59,315 bases of DNA from assembly GCF_003326475.1 (NCBI RefSeq), contig NZ_JPWA01000030.1, positions 1 to 59,315 on the forward strand, in the 5' to 3' direction. The DNA is from Thalassospira xianhensis MCCC 1A02616 (GTDB lineage Bacteria > Pseudomonadota > Alphaproteobacteria > Rhodospirillales > Thalassospiraceae). Under the pieces are notes generated by a model, which saw nothing but the letters and a program-made list of their open reading frames with translations, ran no database searches and was not told the origin of the DNA. How positions within the stretch are numbered: position 1 is the first letter of the stretch; each line of letters starts with the position of its first letter. Position numbers and translations under genes: made by a program. Shown here piece after piece: positions 45,501 to 54,240 of this stretch.

Positions 45501-45680
45501 AACCGCTTCCTGGCAAATTTGTCATGGTTCCAAGATTGAGCTTGCCTTCCTGATCGGGTAATTCTTTCGCGGGTCAGGATCAGGGAACCCCTACGTAAAC
45601 TGGCGGAGTTGACTTCACCACAGGCTTTGACCATTCTCCGCCCGACATGAAATTAAAGCTGACCGCAAGGACTTCTGAAA

Positions 45681-46526
45681 ATGGACAGAACAGAACTTGA
45701 AGGCGTGATCAACGTCGCTTGGGAAAACCGCGACGAAATCAGCTCTGCCACCCAGGGTGAAATCCGCAAGGCCGTCGACCAGACGCTTGCCGCACTTGAT
45801 AGCGGTAAACTACGTGTCGCTGAAAAAACCGATGGCAAGTGGGTTGTCAATCAGTGGGCCAAGAAGGCGGTTCTTCTGTCCTTCCGTCTCAATGACATGA
45901 CCACCATTTCCGGTGGCCCCGGCGAAAACACGAACTGGTGGGATAAGGTCCCGTCGAAATTCGAAGGGTGGGGCGAAGCCGAATTCAAAAATGCCGGTTT
46001 CCGCGCCGTACCGGGCAGCATCGTGCGCCGTTCGGCCTATGTCGCACCGGGCACCGTTTTGATGCCGTCCTTTGTGAACCTGGGCGCCTATGTTGATACC
46101 GGTGTCATGGTCGATACCTGGGCCACGGTTGGATCGTGCGCACAGATCGGTAAAAACGTTCACCTTTCCGGTGGTGCCGGTATTGGTGGCGTCCTTGAAC
46201 CGCTTCAGGCTGGCCCGGTCATCATCGAAGACAACGCCTTTATCGGGGCGCGTTCGGAAATCGTCGAAGGTGTGATCGTCGAAGAAGGGGCCGTCATTTC
46301 CATGGGTGTCTTCATCGGCGCGTCGACCAAGATCATCGACCGCACCACCGGCGAGACCTTTGTCGGTCGTGTTCCAGCCTATTCGGTTGTGGTTCCGGGC
46401 AGCATTCCGGGCAAACCGTTGCCCGATGGCAAACCGGGGCCGAGCCTGTATTGCGCGGTTATCATCAAGCGTGTGGATGAAAAAACCCGTTCGAAAACTT
46501 CGATCAACGAATTGCTGCGTGACTGA
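45681..46526 (+). CDS. dapD: 2,3,4,5-tetrahydropyridine-2,6-dicarboxylate N-succinyltransferase
   Basis: This 281-residue left-handed beta-helix enzyme succinylates tetrahydrodipicolinate in the succinylase route to diaminopimelate and lysine. Hexapeptide repeats run from about residue 105 to 225 ([38 protein letters not shown]). AAGGA lies 9 bases before the ATG. The terminator after it suggests dapE is only partly cotranscribed. Confidence 0.97.
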   Translation: MDRTELEGVINVAWENRDEISSATQGEIRKAVDQTLAALDSGKLRVAEKTDGKWVVNQWAKKAVLLSFRLNDMTTISGGPGENTNWWDKVPSKFEGWGEAEFKNAGFRAVPGSIVRRSAYVAPGTVLMPSFVNLGAYVDTGVMVDTWATVGSCAQIGKNVHLSGGAGIGGVLEPLQAGPVIIEDNAFIGARSEIVEGVIVEEGAVISMGVFIGASTKIIDRTTGETFVGRVPAYSVVVPGSIPGKPLPDGKPGPSLYCAVIIKRVDEKTRSKTSINELLRD

Positions 46527-46557
46527 TTTCTGTCACCCGATTTGCCAATGATCTATA

Positions 46558-46591
46558 AGGGGCGAAGCGGAATACCGTTTCGCCCTTTTTT
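46558..46591 (+). terminator. Terminator between dapD and dapE
   Basis: GGGCGAAGCGG and CCGTTTCGCCC pair with one wobble over a 4-base loop, followed by six T. Confidence 0.82.
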
Positions 46592-46671
46592 ACTCGCCCA
46601 GTGTTTCAGATAAAGCATTGATAGTGGGATGCAAATCCTCGTCCATCATCACGAAGCCAAGAGAATATCAA

Positions 46672-47817
46672 ATGTCTGCCGCCCTTGACCTTGCCCAGTC
46701 CCTGATCCGCTGCCCGTCCGTCACACCTGCGGATGCCGGTGCCCTTGATGTGTTGCAGGCTGCCCTTGAAGCACGCGGCTTTGACTGCAAACGCAAGGTA
46801 TTTCACGAAGACGGCTGGGATAGCATCGACAACCTTTATGCCCGGTTGGGCACCAAAGGACGCAATTTCTGCTTCGCGGGGCATACCGATGTAGTTCCGG
46901 CAGGCGATGCCGCGGCATGGACGGTTGATCCGTTTGGCGGCGAGATAAAGGATGGCCGTCTGTTTGGGCGCGGCGCGGTTGATATGAAAACCAACATTGC
47001 CTGTTTCGTTGAGTCGGTTGATGCTTTTTTGGCGGCCCATCCTGATTTTGACGAAAGCATCAGCTTCCTGATCACCGGTGACGAAGAAGCCGATGCGGTG
47101 AACGGCACGATCAAGCTGCTGGACTGGTGTGACAAGCATGGCGAGAAACTTGATGTCTGCCTTCTCGGCGAGCCGACAAATCCGACATATCTCGGCGAAA
47201 TGATGAAAGTCGGTCGCCGCGGCTCCATTACGGGGTGGCTGACGATTTATGGCGCGCAGGGGCACGTTGCCTATCCACATCTGGCCGATAACCCTGTACC
47301 GCGCATGTTAAAGGTCCTCAATGCCCTGACCGCGCACGAACTCGATCAGGGCACCCCGCATTTCCAGCCAAGCAATCTGGAAGTCACCACCATTGATGCC
47401 GGAAACCCTGCGACCAACGTGGTGCCGTCGAAGGTGAGTGCTGCATTTAATATCCGTTTCAACGACCTGCATCAGGGCGTCGATCTGGAAAAATGGATCC
47501 GTGAAACCTGTGCTGCACATGCCGGTGCCCATGACCTTAAAGTCAAGATTTCCGGCGAGGCATTTGTGTCCGAGCCGGGCAAGCTTGCAGCCCTGATTTC
47601 CGATGCTTCGGAAAAGGTTACAGGCCATCGACCGGATATGAGTACCACGGGGGGTACATCGGATGCCCGCTTTATCCACAAATATTGCGAAGTCGCCGAA
47701 TTCGGTCTGGTCGGTCAAAGTATGCACAAGGTCGATGAACACGCGATGGTCGATGACATCAAAAATCTGGTCGTGATTTACGCCGATGTTCTTTCAGGGT
47801 ACTTTGCAAAAGTCTGA
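46672..47817 (+). CDS. dapE: Succinyl-diaminopimelate desuccinylase
   Basis: This 381-residue di-zinc M20 peptidase-family enzyme releases succinate from N-succinyl-LL-diaminopimelate. Zinc and catalytic motifs are present: FAGHTDVVPAG, GRGAVDMKT, the TGDEEADA glutamates, CLLGEPT and the C-terminal STTGGTSDARF with a distal histidine in SMHKVDE. ATG at 46672 is preferred over TTG at 46618. Confidence 0.96.
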   Translation: MSAALDLAQSLIRCPSVTPADAGALDVLQAALEARGFDCKRKVFHEDGWDSIDNLYARLGTKGRNFCFAGHTDVVPAGDAAAWTVDPFGGEIKDGRLFGRGAVDMKTNIACFVESVDAFLAAHPDFDESISFLITGDEEADAVNGTIKLLDWCDKHGEKLDVCLLGEPTNPTYLGEMMKVGRRGSITGWLTIYGAQGHVAYPHLADNPVPRMLKVLNALTAHELDQGTPHFQPSNLEVTTIDAGNPATNVVPSKVSAAFNIRFNDLHQGVDLEKWIRETCAAHAGAHDLKVKISGEAFVSEPGKLAALISDASEKVTGHRPDMSTTGGTSDARFIHKYCEVAEFGLVGQSMHKVDEHAMVDDIKNLVVIYADVLSGYFAKV

Positions 47818-47858
47818 TTAAAACAAAACGCATTACAACTGGTCGGGGGAGCAGGAAA

Positions 47859-48944
47859 ATGGCGGGGACACAAAAGGCGGCAATCCATTCAACCCGGATT
47901 GTCAAAGGTGACATCGTCCCGAAAATTTCCCTGCTTAATTCAGCAGGACAGCCCGTAGACCTGACCGATCAGTTGATTGCCGGCAATACACTTGCCCTTT
48001 GGCTGCTTGATGACAAACCGACCAAAGATACCCGACAGGAAATGGATCGGTTTCTGGATCAGGTATCGGATTGCGAGGTGCTGACTTTCCTGATCATAGG
48101 TGGGAAAAAGAGCCCCAAGAAAAGCATCAAATCAAATACCAAAGCCATCGAACTTTATGACTCGGAAAACGCTGTCAGAAAGCTTTTTGGGGTAACTGAT
48201 CCATCAATACTTCTGATAGATCCCAACCATCGGCTGGTGTTCAACGCACCGCAGGCGGACATGGATAAAGGCGTTGAAGTTTGTAAAGCTATCCACGCCG
48301 GAAGCCAACCCGATCTGGTCAATCGTCAGGCTCCGGTAATGCTGCTGCATGACATTCTCGAACCGGAACTTTGTCAGGAACTGATTTCCTATTGGGAAGC
48401 CGGAGAAAAGCGGGCCGATGGTGTTTCCAAGGGTGTTGAAAACAGCAGCACGACAAAATCCGATATCAAGAAGCGCAACGATGTCGTCCTTTTGGATGAA
48501 GTGCTGTTTGAGAAAGTCAAAAGTAGACTTGTCGGACGGGTCATTCCGGAACTGTTCAAGGCCTTCCAGTTCAGAACGGCCAGCATGGAAGCCCTGCGGA
48601 TCGGGTGTTATGACGCGGCCGATCAGGGACATTTTGGCCGCCATCGGGATAACCGCACGGCCTTTACAGCCCATCGGCGATTTGCCGTGTCGCTAAACCT
48701 GAACCCGATCACATATGAAGGCGGGCAGGTCCGGTTTCCGGAATATGGCCGCAGCCTTTATGCACCACCTGCCGGAGGTGCCGTGATCTTTTCCTGTTCG
48801 CTGCTGCATGAAGCAATGCCGGTCACCCAAGGCCGCCGGTTCGGAATTTTCACCTTCCTGACCGACGAAGCCGGCGCAATCGCGGAACAAAAAATGATCG
48901 CCCAACGCCAAGGCCAGATCGCCCCACTTGCGATGAAACGCTGA
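47859..48944 (+). CDS. Fusion of redoxin-like domain and 2-oxoglutarate/Fe(II) dioxygenase
   Basis: The first 150 of 361 residues resemble a thioredoxin/peroxiredoxin-like fold but lack the peroxidatic cysteine and any CxxC. The C-terminal part (about 158-340) is a prolyl-4-hydroxylase-type oxygenase with iron ligands H262, D264 and H317 (GRHRD and LLHEAMPV) and a 2-oxoglutarate arginine in GRRFG (326-327). It would hydroxylate an unknown protein or small molecule using O2. It follows dapE by 41 bases and converges on the TetR gene with only 7 bases between. Confidence 0.85.
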   Translation: MAGTQKAAIHSTRIVKGDIVPKISLLNSAGQPVDLTDQLIAGNTLALWLLDDKPTKDTRQEMDRFLDQVSDCEVLTFLIIGGKKSPKKSIKSNTKAIELYDSENAVRKLFGVTDPSILLIDPNHRLVFNAPQADMDKGVEVCKAIHAGSQPDLVNRQAPVMLLHDILEPELCQELISYWEAGEKRADGVSKGVENSSTTKSDIKKRNDVVLLDEVLFEKVKSRLVGRVIPELFKAFQFRTASMEALRIGCYDAADQGHFGRHRDNRTAFTAHRRFAVSLNLNPITYEGGQVRFPEYGRSLYAPPAGGAVIFSCSLLHEAMPVTQGRRFGIFTFLTDEAGAIAEQKMIAQRQGQIAPLAMKR

Positions 48945-48951
48945 TCGATCG

Positions 48952-49653
48952 TTAGATAGGGCTTTCAGCGGATTGGCGCGCAGCATTCCCCACGCTTTCT
49001 TGTGGTGATTTGAGCCGCGGCACGGTTTTTCGCACGGAGTTCAGGATCAGCTCGGCCGTTTTGTCATCAACAGCCCTGCCAAGCACCATTGCACCAACCA
49101 TCATCGACAGCATCGCGGTTGCATTGATGCGGTGTTCCTTACCGATTTCATCAAGTGGCGGACTTTCAAACCAGGCATTGGCTTCTTCGCGGGTCATCGG
49201 TGCCATGCCCCGTTCCTCAAGGGCCAGTTTCGCGGCAAGCTTGCCGCATGCCCCGCGGATAACCTTGGAAAAAGCCTTCTGTGCCCGCTCGCCTGAACGG
49301 GCAACTTCGGTTGAAAGCGTTGGTAATGCACAACCCTTGCCGGGGTGATGCAGATGCTGATTTGACAGATAAAGCTCGGCAAAGGTGGTGGTCCAATCAA
49401 GTCCGAATTTTTCGGCCTTGCGCAAGCGTGACAGGATCGGTTCACCAAGAAGATCGATGCCGCTTTCGACTGTAGCGACAAACAGGTCTTCCTTGTTTTT
49501 GAAATGGGCATAAAACCCGCCGCGCGTGAGCCCGGCATCAGCCATCACCTGATCAATGGTAACATTTTCATAGCCGACCGTTTTGAAAAGCTTGGCCGCC
49601 GAGCGGATGATTTTTTGCCGCGTCTTTGGCTTGTGGTCCGGACTGTAAGGCAT
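48952..49653 (-). CDS. TetR family transcriptional regulator
   Basis: This 233-residue protein has an N-terminal HTH (TIDQVMADAGLTRGGFYAHF, about residues 32-51) and a long C-terminal effector domain with GCALPTLSTEVARSG. ATG at 49653 follows GGAG by 7 bases. A 24-base perfect palindrome between it and the divergent glutathione transferase gene is its likely operator, making the transferase its probable target. Confidence 0.9.
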   Translation of the reverse strand: MPYSPDHKPKTRQKIIRSAAKLFKTVGYENVTIDQVMADAGLTRGGFYAHFKNKEDLFVATVESGIDLLGEPILSRLRKAEKFGLDWTTTFAELYLSNQHLHHPGKGCALPTLSTEVARSGERAQKAFSKVIRGACGKLAAKLALEERGMAPMTREEANAWFESPPLDEIGKEHRINATAMLSMMVGAMVLGRAVDDKTAELILNSVRKTVPRLKSPQESVGNAARQSAESPI

Positions 49654-49700
49654 GCTTTGGCTCCGATTAGTGTGGCTGGAAACAAGGCTCACACATTTTT

Positions 49701-49724
49701 ATAATATGTTCTTGAACATATTAT
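49701..49724. promoter_or_regulatory. 24-base palindromic operator for the TetR regulator
   Basis: Arms ATAATATGTTC (49701-49711) and GAACATATTAT (49714-49724) are perfectly complementary around TT, between divergent tetR and GST genes. Confidence 0.82.
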
Positions 49725-49810
49725 GTAGTCCGCAATCCTGTTGGCAAGTTTCGCGCATCAAAGCCCTGTTTCGGTTTCATGCGCGTATCACTGATGCAAA
49801 GGATTTTGCG

Positions 49811-50479
49811 ATGTCCGAGGTGATTATTTACGGCATGCCGCGCAGCAGCCTGTCGCGCACCGTCCGTATTGCCTGTATCGAGAAAGAGATTTCGTTCGAG
49901 TTTCGCACCAAGGGCATTCAAACCCCCGGCTCATCCCCTACGCCTGAATTGCTACGCTTCAACCCGTTTGGCAAGGTGCCAGTTTTGGTACATGACAGTC
50001 TGGTGCTATACGAAACAGCCGCGATCTGCCGGTATATTGACGATGTCTTTGACGGACCATTGTTACGCCCCGTGCGTCAGGACAAGGTCGCGCATATGGA
50101 ACAATGGATCAGTGTCGCGCTTACCCGGCTTGATCCCCATATCCTGCGGCAATTTGTCATTCCGATGGTCTTTGCCGATGAAGAACAGCGCAACGATCCC
50201 GGCTTTGCCATACGCATGAGCCGCATGGGAGAACTGATTGCAGGAGACCTCAAGGTTCTTGATCCGCATTATGCTGGCGGCTGGTTGTTCGGCCCGCGTT
50301 TCACCATCCCCGATATGCTGATCATGCCGATGATCCACTATCTGAAAGCAATGCCCGGCGGACCGGAAATTCTGGCGGCAGTCCCGAATATCAATGCCGC
50401 TTTCAACAGTTTTCAGGCACGCCATTCAGCCGCCGCAACCGATCCGTTATTGCCCGACCGGATTTTAAGGTCGGCATAG
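49811..50479 (+). CDS. Glutathione S-transferase family protein
   Basis: This 222-residue protein has an N-terminal thioredoxin-like domain (about 1-80) with RSSLSRTVRIACIEKE near the glutathione site, NPFGKVPVL (cis-proline) and YETAAICRYID, then an all-helical C-domain ending FTIPDMLIMPMI. It likely conjugates glutathione to electrophiles. The TetR regulator is divergent. ATG 49811 follows AAGGA by 8 bases. Confidence 0.9.
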   Translation: MSEVIIYGMPRSSLSRTVRIACIEKEISFEFRTKGIQTPGSSPTPELLRFNPFGKVPVLVHDSLVLYETAAICRYIDDVFDGPLLRPVRQDKVAHMEQWISVALTRLDPHILRQFVIPMVFADEEQRNDPGFAIRMSRMGELIAGDLKVLDPHYAGGWLFGPRFTIPDMLIMPMIHYLKAMPGGPEILAAVPNINAAFNSFQARHSAAATDPLLPDRILRSA

Positions 50480-50540
50480 GGACACCTAACCATCTTTTCC
50501 TTTTCGCCGATGCGCTACCTGGATCGCGCATCGGTTCTTG

Positions 50541-50600
50541 CAGCCGCCCCGATAAGGATGCCCCAATATGCCTTCCGATGACGGGGCGGCTGTTTTTTTT
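50541..50600 (+). terminator. Terminator of the first GST gene
   Basis: CAGCCGCCCCG (50541-50551) and CGGGGCGGCTG (50582-50592) form an 11-bp stem with a 30-base loop followed by eight T. Confidence 0.82.
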
Positions 50601-50615
50601 ATTAAGCGAGTGGAG

Positions 50616-51224
50616 TCAGGGTTTCCATGTGATCGGAACATATCCCGGCAGGGCCGCGATACGGTCAAGCCATGCCAGGATGCCAGGATAGATCGACAGA
50701 TCGATGTCACCCTCCTCGGCAACGTGGGTGTAGGCGTAAAGGGATATATCGGCGATGGTCAACGCATCCCCCACCAGCCAGTTATGACCCGACAGGCGTT
50801 TTTCCATAAGATCGAGCGCCTTTTTCGCGCCCGCGCGCTTCATCGGCACAAAAATGTCGGCATGTTCTGGCATGCCCTTGATCCCGACCCATGACCTTAA
50901 AACGGCAATCGTCGGTTCGTGATCATATTGTTCAAAGAATAGCCATTGCATGACCTCGGTGCGTTCCCACACATCGGTCGGCAAATAGGGTGTTCCCTCG
51001 GCAAGGTGGATCAGAATCGCATTGCTTTCGACCAGAACCCGGCCATGGTCGAATTCCAACGCAGGGATTTTGCCATTGGCATTGATCCGCGACAGAAATT
51101 CGGGCGTGCGGGTTTCACCCTTGGTGATGTCATGCTCGACCAGATCAAACGATTTGCCAAGAAGGGTTAAAAGCAAACGGATTTTGTAACCGTTTCCCGA
51201 AGGGAGAAAATCATGAAGGATCAT
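50616..51224 (-). CDS. Glutathione S-transferase family protein (second)
   Basis: This 202-residue protein has a GST N-domain with FLPSGNGYKIRLLLTLLG, NANGKIPAL (cis-proline) and LVESNAILIHLAEG, and a C-domain with WLVGDALTIADISLYAYTH, which holds the N-capping box aspartate. It differs from the upstream GST and is closer to the YfcG/beta-like or Nu-type group by feel. It is divergent from the LysR gene, which probably controls it through the repeats at 51262-51304. Confidence 0.88.
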   Translation of the reverse strand: MILHDFLPSGNGYKIRLLLTLLGKSFDLVEHDITKGETRTPEFLSRINANGKIPALEFDHGRVLVESNAILIHLAEGTPYLPTDVWERTEVMQWLFFEQYDHEPTIAVLRSWVGIKGMPEHADIFVPMKRAGAKKALDLMEKRLSGHNWLVGDALTIADISLYAYTHVAEEGDIDLSIYPGILAWLDRIAALPGYVPITWKP

Positions 51225-51261
51225 TTCAGTATTCCTTTGGCACTTGCAAACAGCAATGGCC

Positions 51262-51304
51262 GGCCAGCGCCGATAATTGCCAGCGCCGATAATTGGCGCT
51301 GGCC
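51262..51304. repeat. Tandem 16-base repeat inside a palindrome, GST-LysR intergenic
   Basis: CCAGCGCCGATAATTG occurs twice in tandem (51264-51279 and 51280-51295). The second copy forms an inverted repeat with GGCGCTGG (51295-51302), and the outer arms GGCCAGCGCC and GGCGCTGGCC enclose the whole. It lies immediately upstream of the second GST gene. Confidence 0.75.
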
Positions 51305-51348
51305 GACTGGCAAACAATCGAATAGTTTTGACCAGACAGTTCAAATTT

Positions 51349-51370
51349 ATTGATCATTATTTCTGATCAA
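51349..51370. promoter_or_regulatory. Inverted repeat upstream of the LysR gene
   Basis: TTGATCA and TGATCAA are separated by seven bases, within the length usual for a LysR T-N11-A box, just before the LysR ribosome site AAAGGA. Confidence 0.5.
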
Positions 51371-51380
51371 AGGATGTTTC

Positions 51381-52262
51381 ATGGATTCCGATCTGCTTCG
51401 AAGTTTTGTTGCGTTTGCCGAATGCGGCAGTTTCAATCGTGCAGCAGACCGGATAGGTCGCACCCCATCGGCCTTTTCCATGCAGATGAAACGACTGGAA
51501 GATATTGTTGGCAGTACACTGTTTGAACGGGAAGGCCGCAATGTTCTATTGACGGCGGATGGCATCACTTTTGTCGGATATGCAAGGCGTATGCTGTCGC
51601 TGCAGGACGAAGCCATGGGAAAGATGCGCGGGCAGGATAGCAGCCGCCCGATCCGGATCGGATGCCCCGATGATTACACCCAGAAAATCCTGCCGGTGGT
51701 ACTGCGCGCGATACGCATGGCCCATCCCGATGCCAAATTCTTTATTTCCGTCAATCCGACAATATTGCTCCACCGGATGCTTGATCAGGGTGAACTTGAT
51801 ATATCCATTATCAGCCGATCAGAAAAAGGCGAAGAGGGATATTTCTTGCGTCATGAACCCGGTGTCTGGGTTTCGTCGCCGATCCACAAACAACATCTGG
51901 CGAACCCGCTATCGCTTGTTCTGCCTGCCGAAGATTGCAAATTTCATGCTTGGGCGATTGATGCCATTTCAAAGGCGGATCGTCCTTTTACTCTGTTTGC
52001 AACGACCAGACAGGCGGCATCGTTATTGCATCTGGTGCGTGACGGACTTGGTGTAGCAGCACTTGCCGCGGCAAGTGTCACGGACGAGTTTCAGATTCTT
52101 GAAAGTCGCGACGGTTTCCCGCCATTACCCGCGGTCGGGGTAGCACTGATGCTGTCAGATGCGTCGCATCCGCTTGTGGATCGGCAGCTTGCCGCAACGA
52201 TCCAGAGTTTTGTGAGCGAATATATCAATGATGATAACTTGACCATCCGCGCAACCGGCTGA
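51381..52262 (+). CDS. LysR family transcriptional regulator
   Basis: This 293-residue protein has the LysR N-terminal winged HTH (SFVAFAECGSFNRAADRIGR, with PSAFSMQMKRLEDIVG, residues 8-44) and a periplasmic-binding-like effector domain. AAAGGA lies 6 bases before the ATG. Its likely target is the divergent GST gene; inducer unknown. The YdeI-like gene follows after 44 bases and could be in the same transcript. Confidence 0.92.
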   Translation: MDSDLLRSFVAFAECGSFNRAADRIGRTPSAFSMQMKRLEDIVGSTLFEREGRNVLLTADGITFVGYARRMLSLQDEAMGKMRGQDSSRPIRIGCPDDYTQKILPVVLRAIRMAHPDAKFFISVNPTILLHRMLDQGELDISIISRSEKGEEGYFLRHEPGVWVSSPIHKQHLANPLSLVLPAEDCKFHAWAIDAISKADRPFTLFATTRQAASLLHLVRDGLGVAALAAASVTDEFQILESRDGFPPLPAVGVALMLSDASHPLVDRQLAATIQSFVSEYINDDNLTIRATG

Positions 52263-52306
52263 TTGAATAGGGGATAGAGAAAAAACGTCCGCCGGAGTTT
52301 CAATAA

Positions 52307-52894
52307 ATGACAAGTTTGGCCGCAAAGGTCGATGTGCTTCTGGCGCAGGAGAAGTGGCACGAAGAACGCAAAGCCCTACGAGCAATCATTCTTGAATGTG
52401 GCCTGACCGAAGACGTCAAATGGGGCAACCTTTGCTATACGTTCAAGAGCAGCAATATCCTGATGATTTACGGGATGAAGGATGATTGTGCGCTTGGATT
52501 TTTCAAGGGTGCACTGATGGATGATCCAGAGGATATCCTTGCCAAACCGGGCGAAAATTCGCAGGCCATGCGCCGCATTCATTTCGCTTCGGCTCCGGAA
52601 ATCACTGCCAAAGAAAACATTCTGAAGGCCTACATAAAGGCAGCAATCGAAGTGGAGAAATCGGGACTCAAGATCGAGTTCAGCGAAAAGAACAAGCTTG
52701 AACTTCCGGCAGAGCTTCTGAAAAAATTTGCCGAAAATCCCGATCTCGAACGTGCTTTCAATGCGCTGACACCGGGTCGGCAACGGGGATACAACCTTCA
52801 TTTTTCCGGTGCCAAACAATCGGCCACGCGTACATCCCGAATCGAGAAATGTGTGCCTCGTATTATGGAAGGCAGAGGCCTTCAGGATCGTTAG
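52307..52894 (+). CDS. YdeI/OmdA-like protein (DUF1801 domain)
   Basis: This 195-residue protein has an N-terminal DUF1801 domain (about 12-115: EDVKWGNLCYTF, LGFFKGALMDDPE, RRIHFAS) and a C-terminal OmdA/YdeI segment with LPAELLKKFAENPDLERAFNALTPGRQRGY. Homologues are named for a weak link to bacteriocin or peptide resistance; function is unsettled. Confidence 0.88.
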   Translation: MTSLAAKVDVLLAQEKWHEERKALRAIILECGLTEDVKWGNLCYTFKSSNILMIYGMKDDCALGFFKGALMDDPEDILAKPGENSQAMRRIHFASAPEITAKENILKAYIKAAIEVEKSGLKIEFSEKNKLELPAELLKKFAENPDLERAFNALTPGRQRGYNLHFSGAKQSATRTSRIEKCVPRIMEGRGLQDR

Positions 52895-52973
52895 GCATAA
52901 CAAGATGACTTGACCGGACAACGGGCAAACTGTTTGGATGCGCGTCCCGTAAACGCCTTAACTATTGGATGCC

Positions 52974-53339
52974 ATGACCACCAAATCACGCCTGAGTATC
53001 TGCACGACCTGCACGTCATCCTCGGCCAAGGGAGCTACCGATCCCCGGCATGGCAGAGAGCTTTTTGATAAAATGGTCGAAAGCTGCGCTAAGCAAGATA
53101 TGCCATTTGATATCAGAGCCGTCGAATGCCTGACCAATTGCAAATCGGGCTGCTCAGTTGCGCTTAGCGGGCCGGGTAAATGGGGATATGTTTATGGCAA
53201 TCTTGATACCGGCATGATCGATGATCTTTGCGAACTCGGCCGTCGATATGCCGGGACAAATGACGGTATCGTACCATGGCGTGAACGACCTGAAAGTCTG
53301 CGGCGCAATGTTATCGCGCGCATTCCGCCGCTAGACTGA
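52974..53339 (+). CDS. DUF1636 metal-binding protein
   Basis: This 121-residue protein has cysteines arranged as CTTC near residue 10 and ECLTNCKSGCSVA near residue 50, a pattern like a 2Fe-2S thioredoxin-fold ferredoxin. Family members are described as predicted metal-binding and often sit near cobalamin genes; here no cobalamin gene is near. ATG 52974 is preferred to TTG at 52965. It converges with the binding-protein gene. Confidence 0.87.
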   Translation: MTTKSRLSICTTCTSSSAKGATDPRHGRELFDKMVESCAKQDMPFDIRAVECLTNCKSGCSVALSGPGKWGYVYGNLDTGMIDDLCELGRRYAGTNDGIVPWRERPESLRRNVIARIPPLD

Positions 53340-53365
53340 ACATCATGAAATTCACCGCGGAAAGA

Positions 53366-54157
53366 TCAAGGTTTGGAAAGGTTCTGATGCAAATCGCGCC
53401 AGTTGTTCGCGATATTCCCCTTGGTGTGTAAAACGCGAATCAGATCGTTGAATTCCTTGACCGGGATCACTGATTTTTCTGACATCACAGAAACCAGATC
53501 ATAGCTTGAATCGGGTTTCGGCCCGATGAATACCTGTTCGGACAGTTCAGGCTGCGCCTGAAAGGTTCGGGCAAGAAATCCTGCGGAAACGATACCAACA
53601 TCGCCAGAACCAGACAGCAATTCTTCCAGTACCTGCTGTTCGTTGTAAAGCAACGAAACATTGAAATTGTCGCGAAGATAATCCGGGTTGGAATTGAAGC
53701 CGGAAAATCCGTAATGGAAACCCAGCACGCACAGAATATTGCGCGAGGTTACCTCGTCGAACCAGCTTGGCCCTGGAATGTCCCTTCGCCGTGCGACATA
53801 CAGGTCATGTTCCGTCACGATCGGATCGGAAAACACAACATTCTGATCGTCCCATTCCCAATCGGAACTTTCGAGCAGAACCATATCGAACGCGCCTGCA
53901 GCCAGATCGCTGTATCGACGGCGCGATGACGTTTCGACAAGTTCGAAAAAATACGTTGATTGGATCGCGTTCAGAGCCGCGATCAGTTCGGGCGCAAATC
54001 CGGCTGGTTTATCGCCTTCAAAAAAATAGACAACGCCATATTCATAGCTGCCTACCCTGACATTTATCGGATCCTTTGCTTTGGCATCTGCTGAAAAGGC
54101 AATCGCCAACCATGCCGATCCCATCAGACTGCCAAACCACCGAAACATTCGCTTCAT
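53366..54157 (-). CDS. Periplasmic solute-binding-like protein (SBP family 3 type)
   Basis: This 263-residue protein has a Sec signal (about 1-25, ending DAKAKD) and the alternating segments of an amino-acid-type periplasmic binding protein: GYFFEGDKPAGF-like GVVYFFEGDKPAGFAPELIA and FDMVLLESSDWEWDDQNVVF, with a later SGDVGIVSAGF. No ABC permease or ATPase is near, so it may be a sensor-type binding protein. The start is uncertain among ATGs at 54181, 54157 and 54151. Confidence 0.82.
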   Translation of the reverse strand: MKRMFRWFGSLMGSAWLAIAFSADAKAKDPINVRVGSYEYGVVYFFEGDKPAGFAPELIAALNAIQSTYFFELVETSSRRRYSDLAAGAFDMVLLESSDWEWDDQNVVFSDPIVTEHDLYVARRRDIPGPSWFDEVTSRNILCVLGFHYGFSGFNSNPDYLRDNFNVSLLYNEQQVLEELLSGSGDVGIVSAGFLARTFQAQPELSEQVFIGPKPDSSYDLVSVMSEKSVIPVKEFNDLIRVLHTKGNIANNWRDLHQNLSKP

Positions 54158-54240
54158 CCGAAGACTGATCCTTTCTCCCATCCGGTTATTGACCGGGCTG
54201 CAATGGCATTCCAGACCATCACAGTACGGTGAATACTTCT

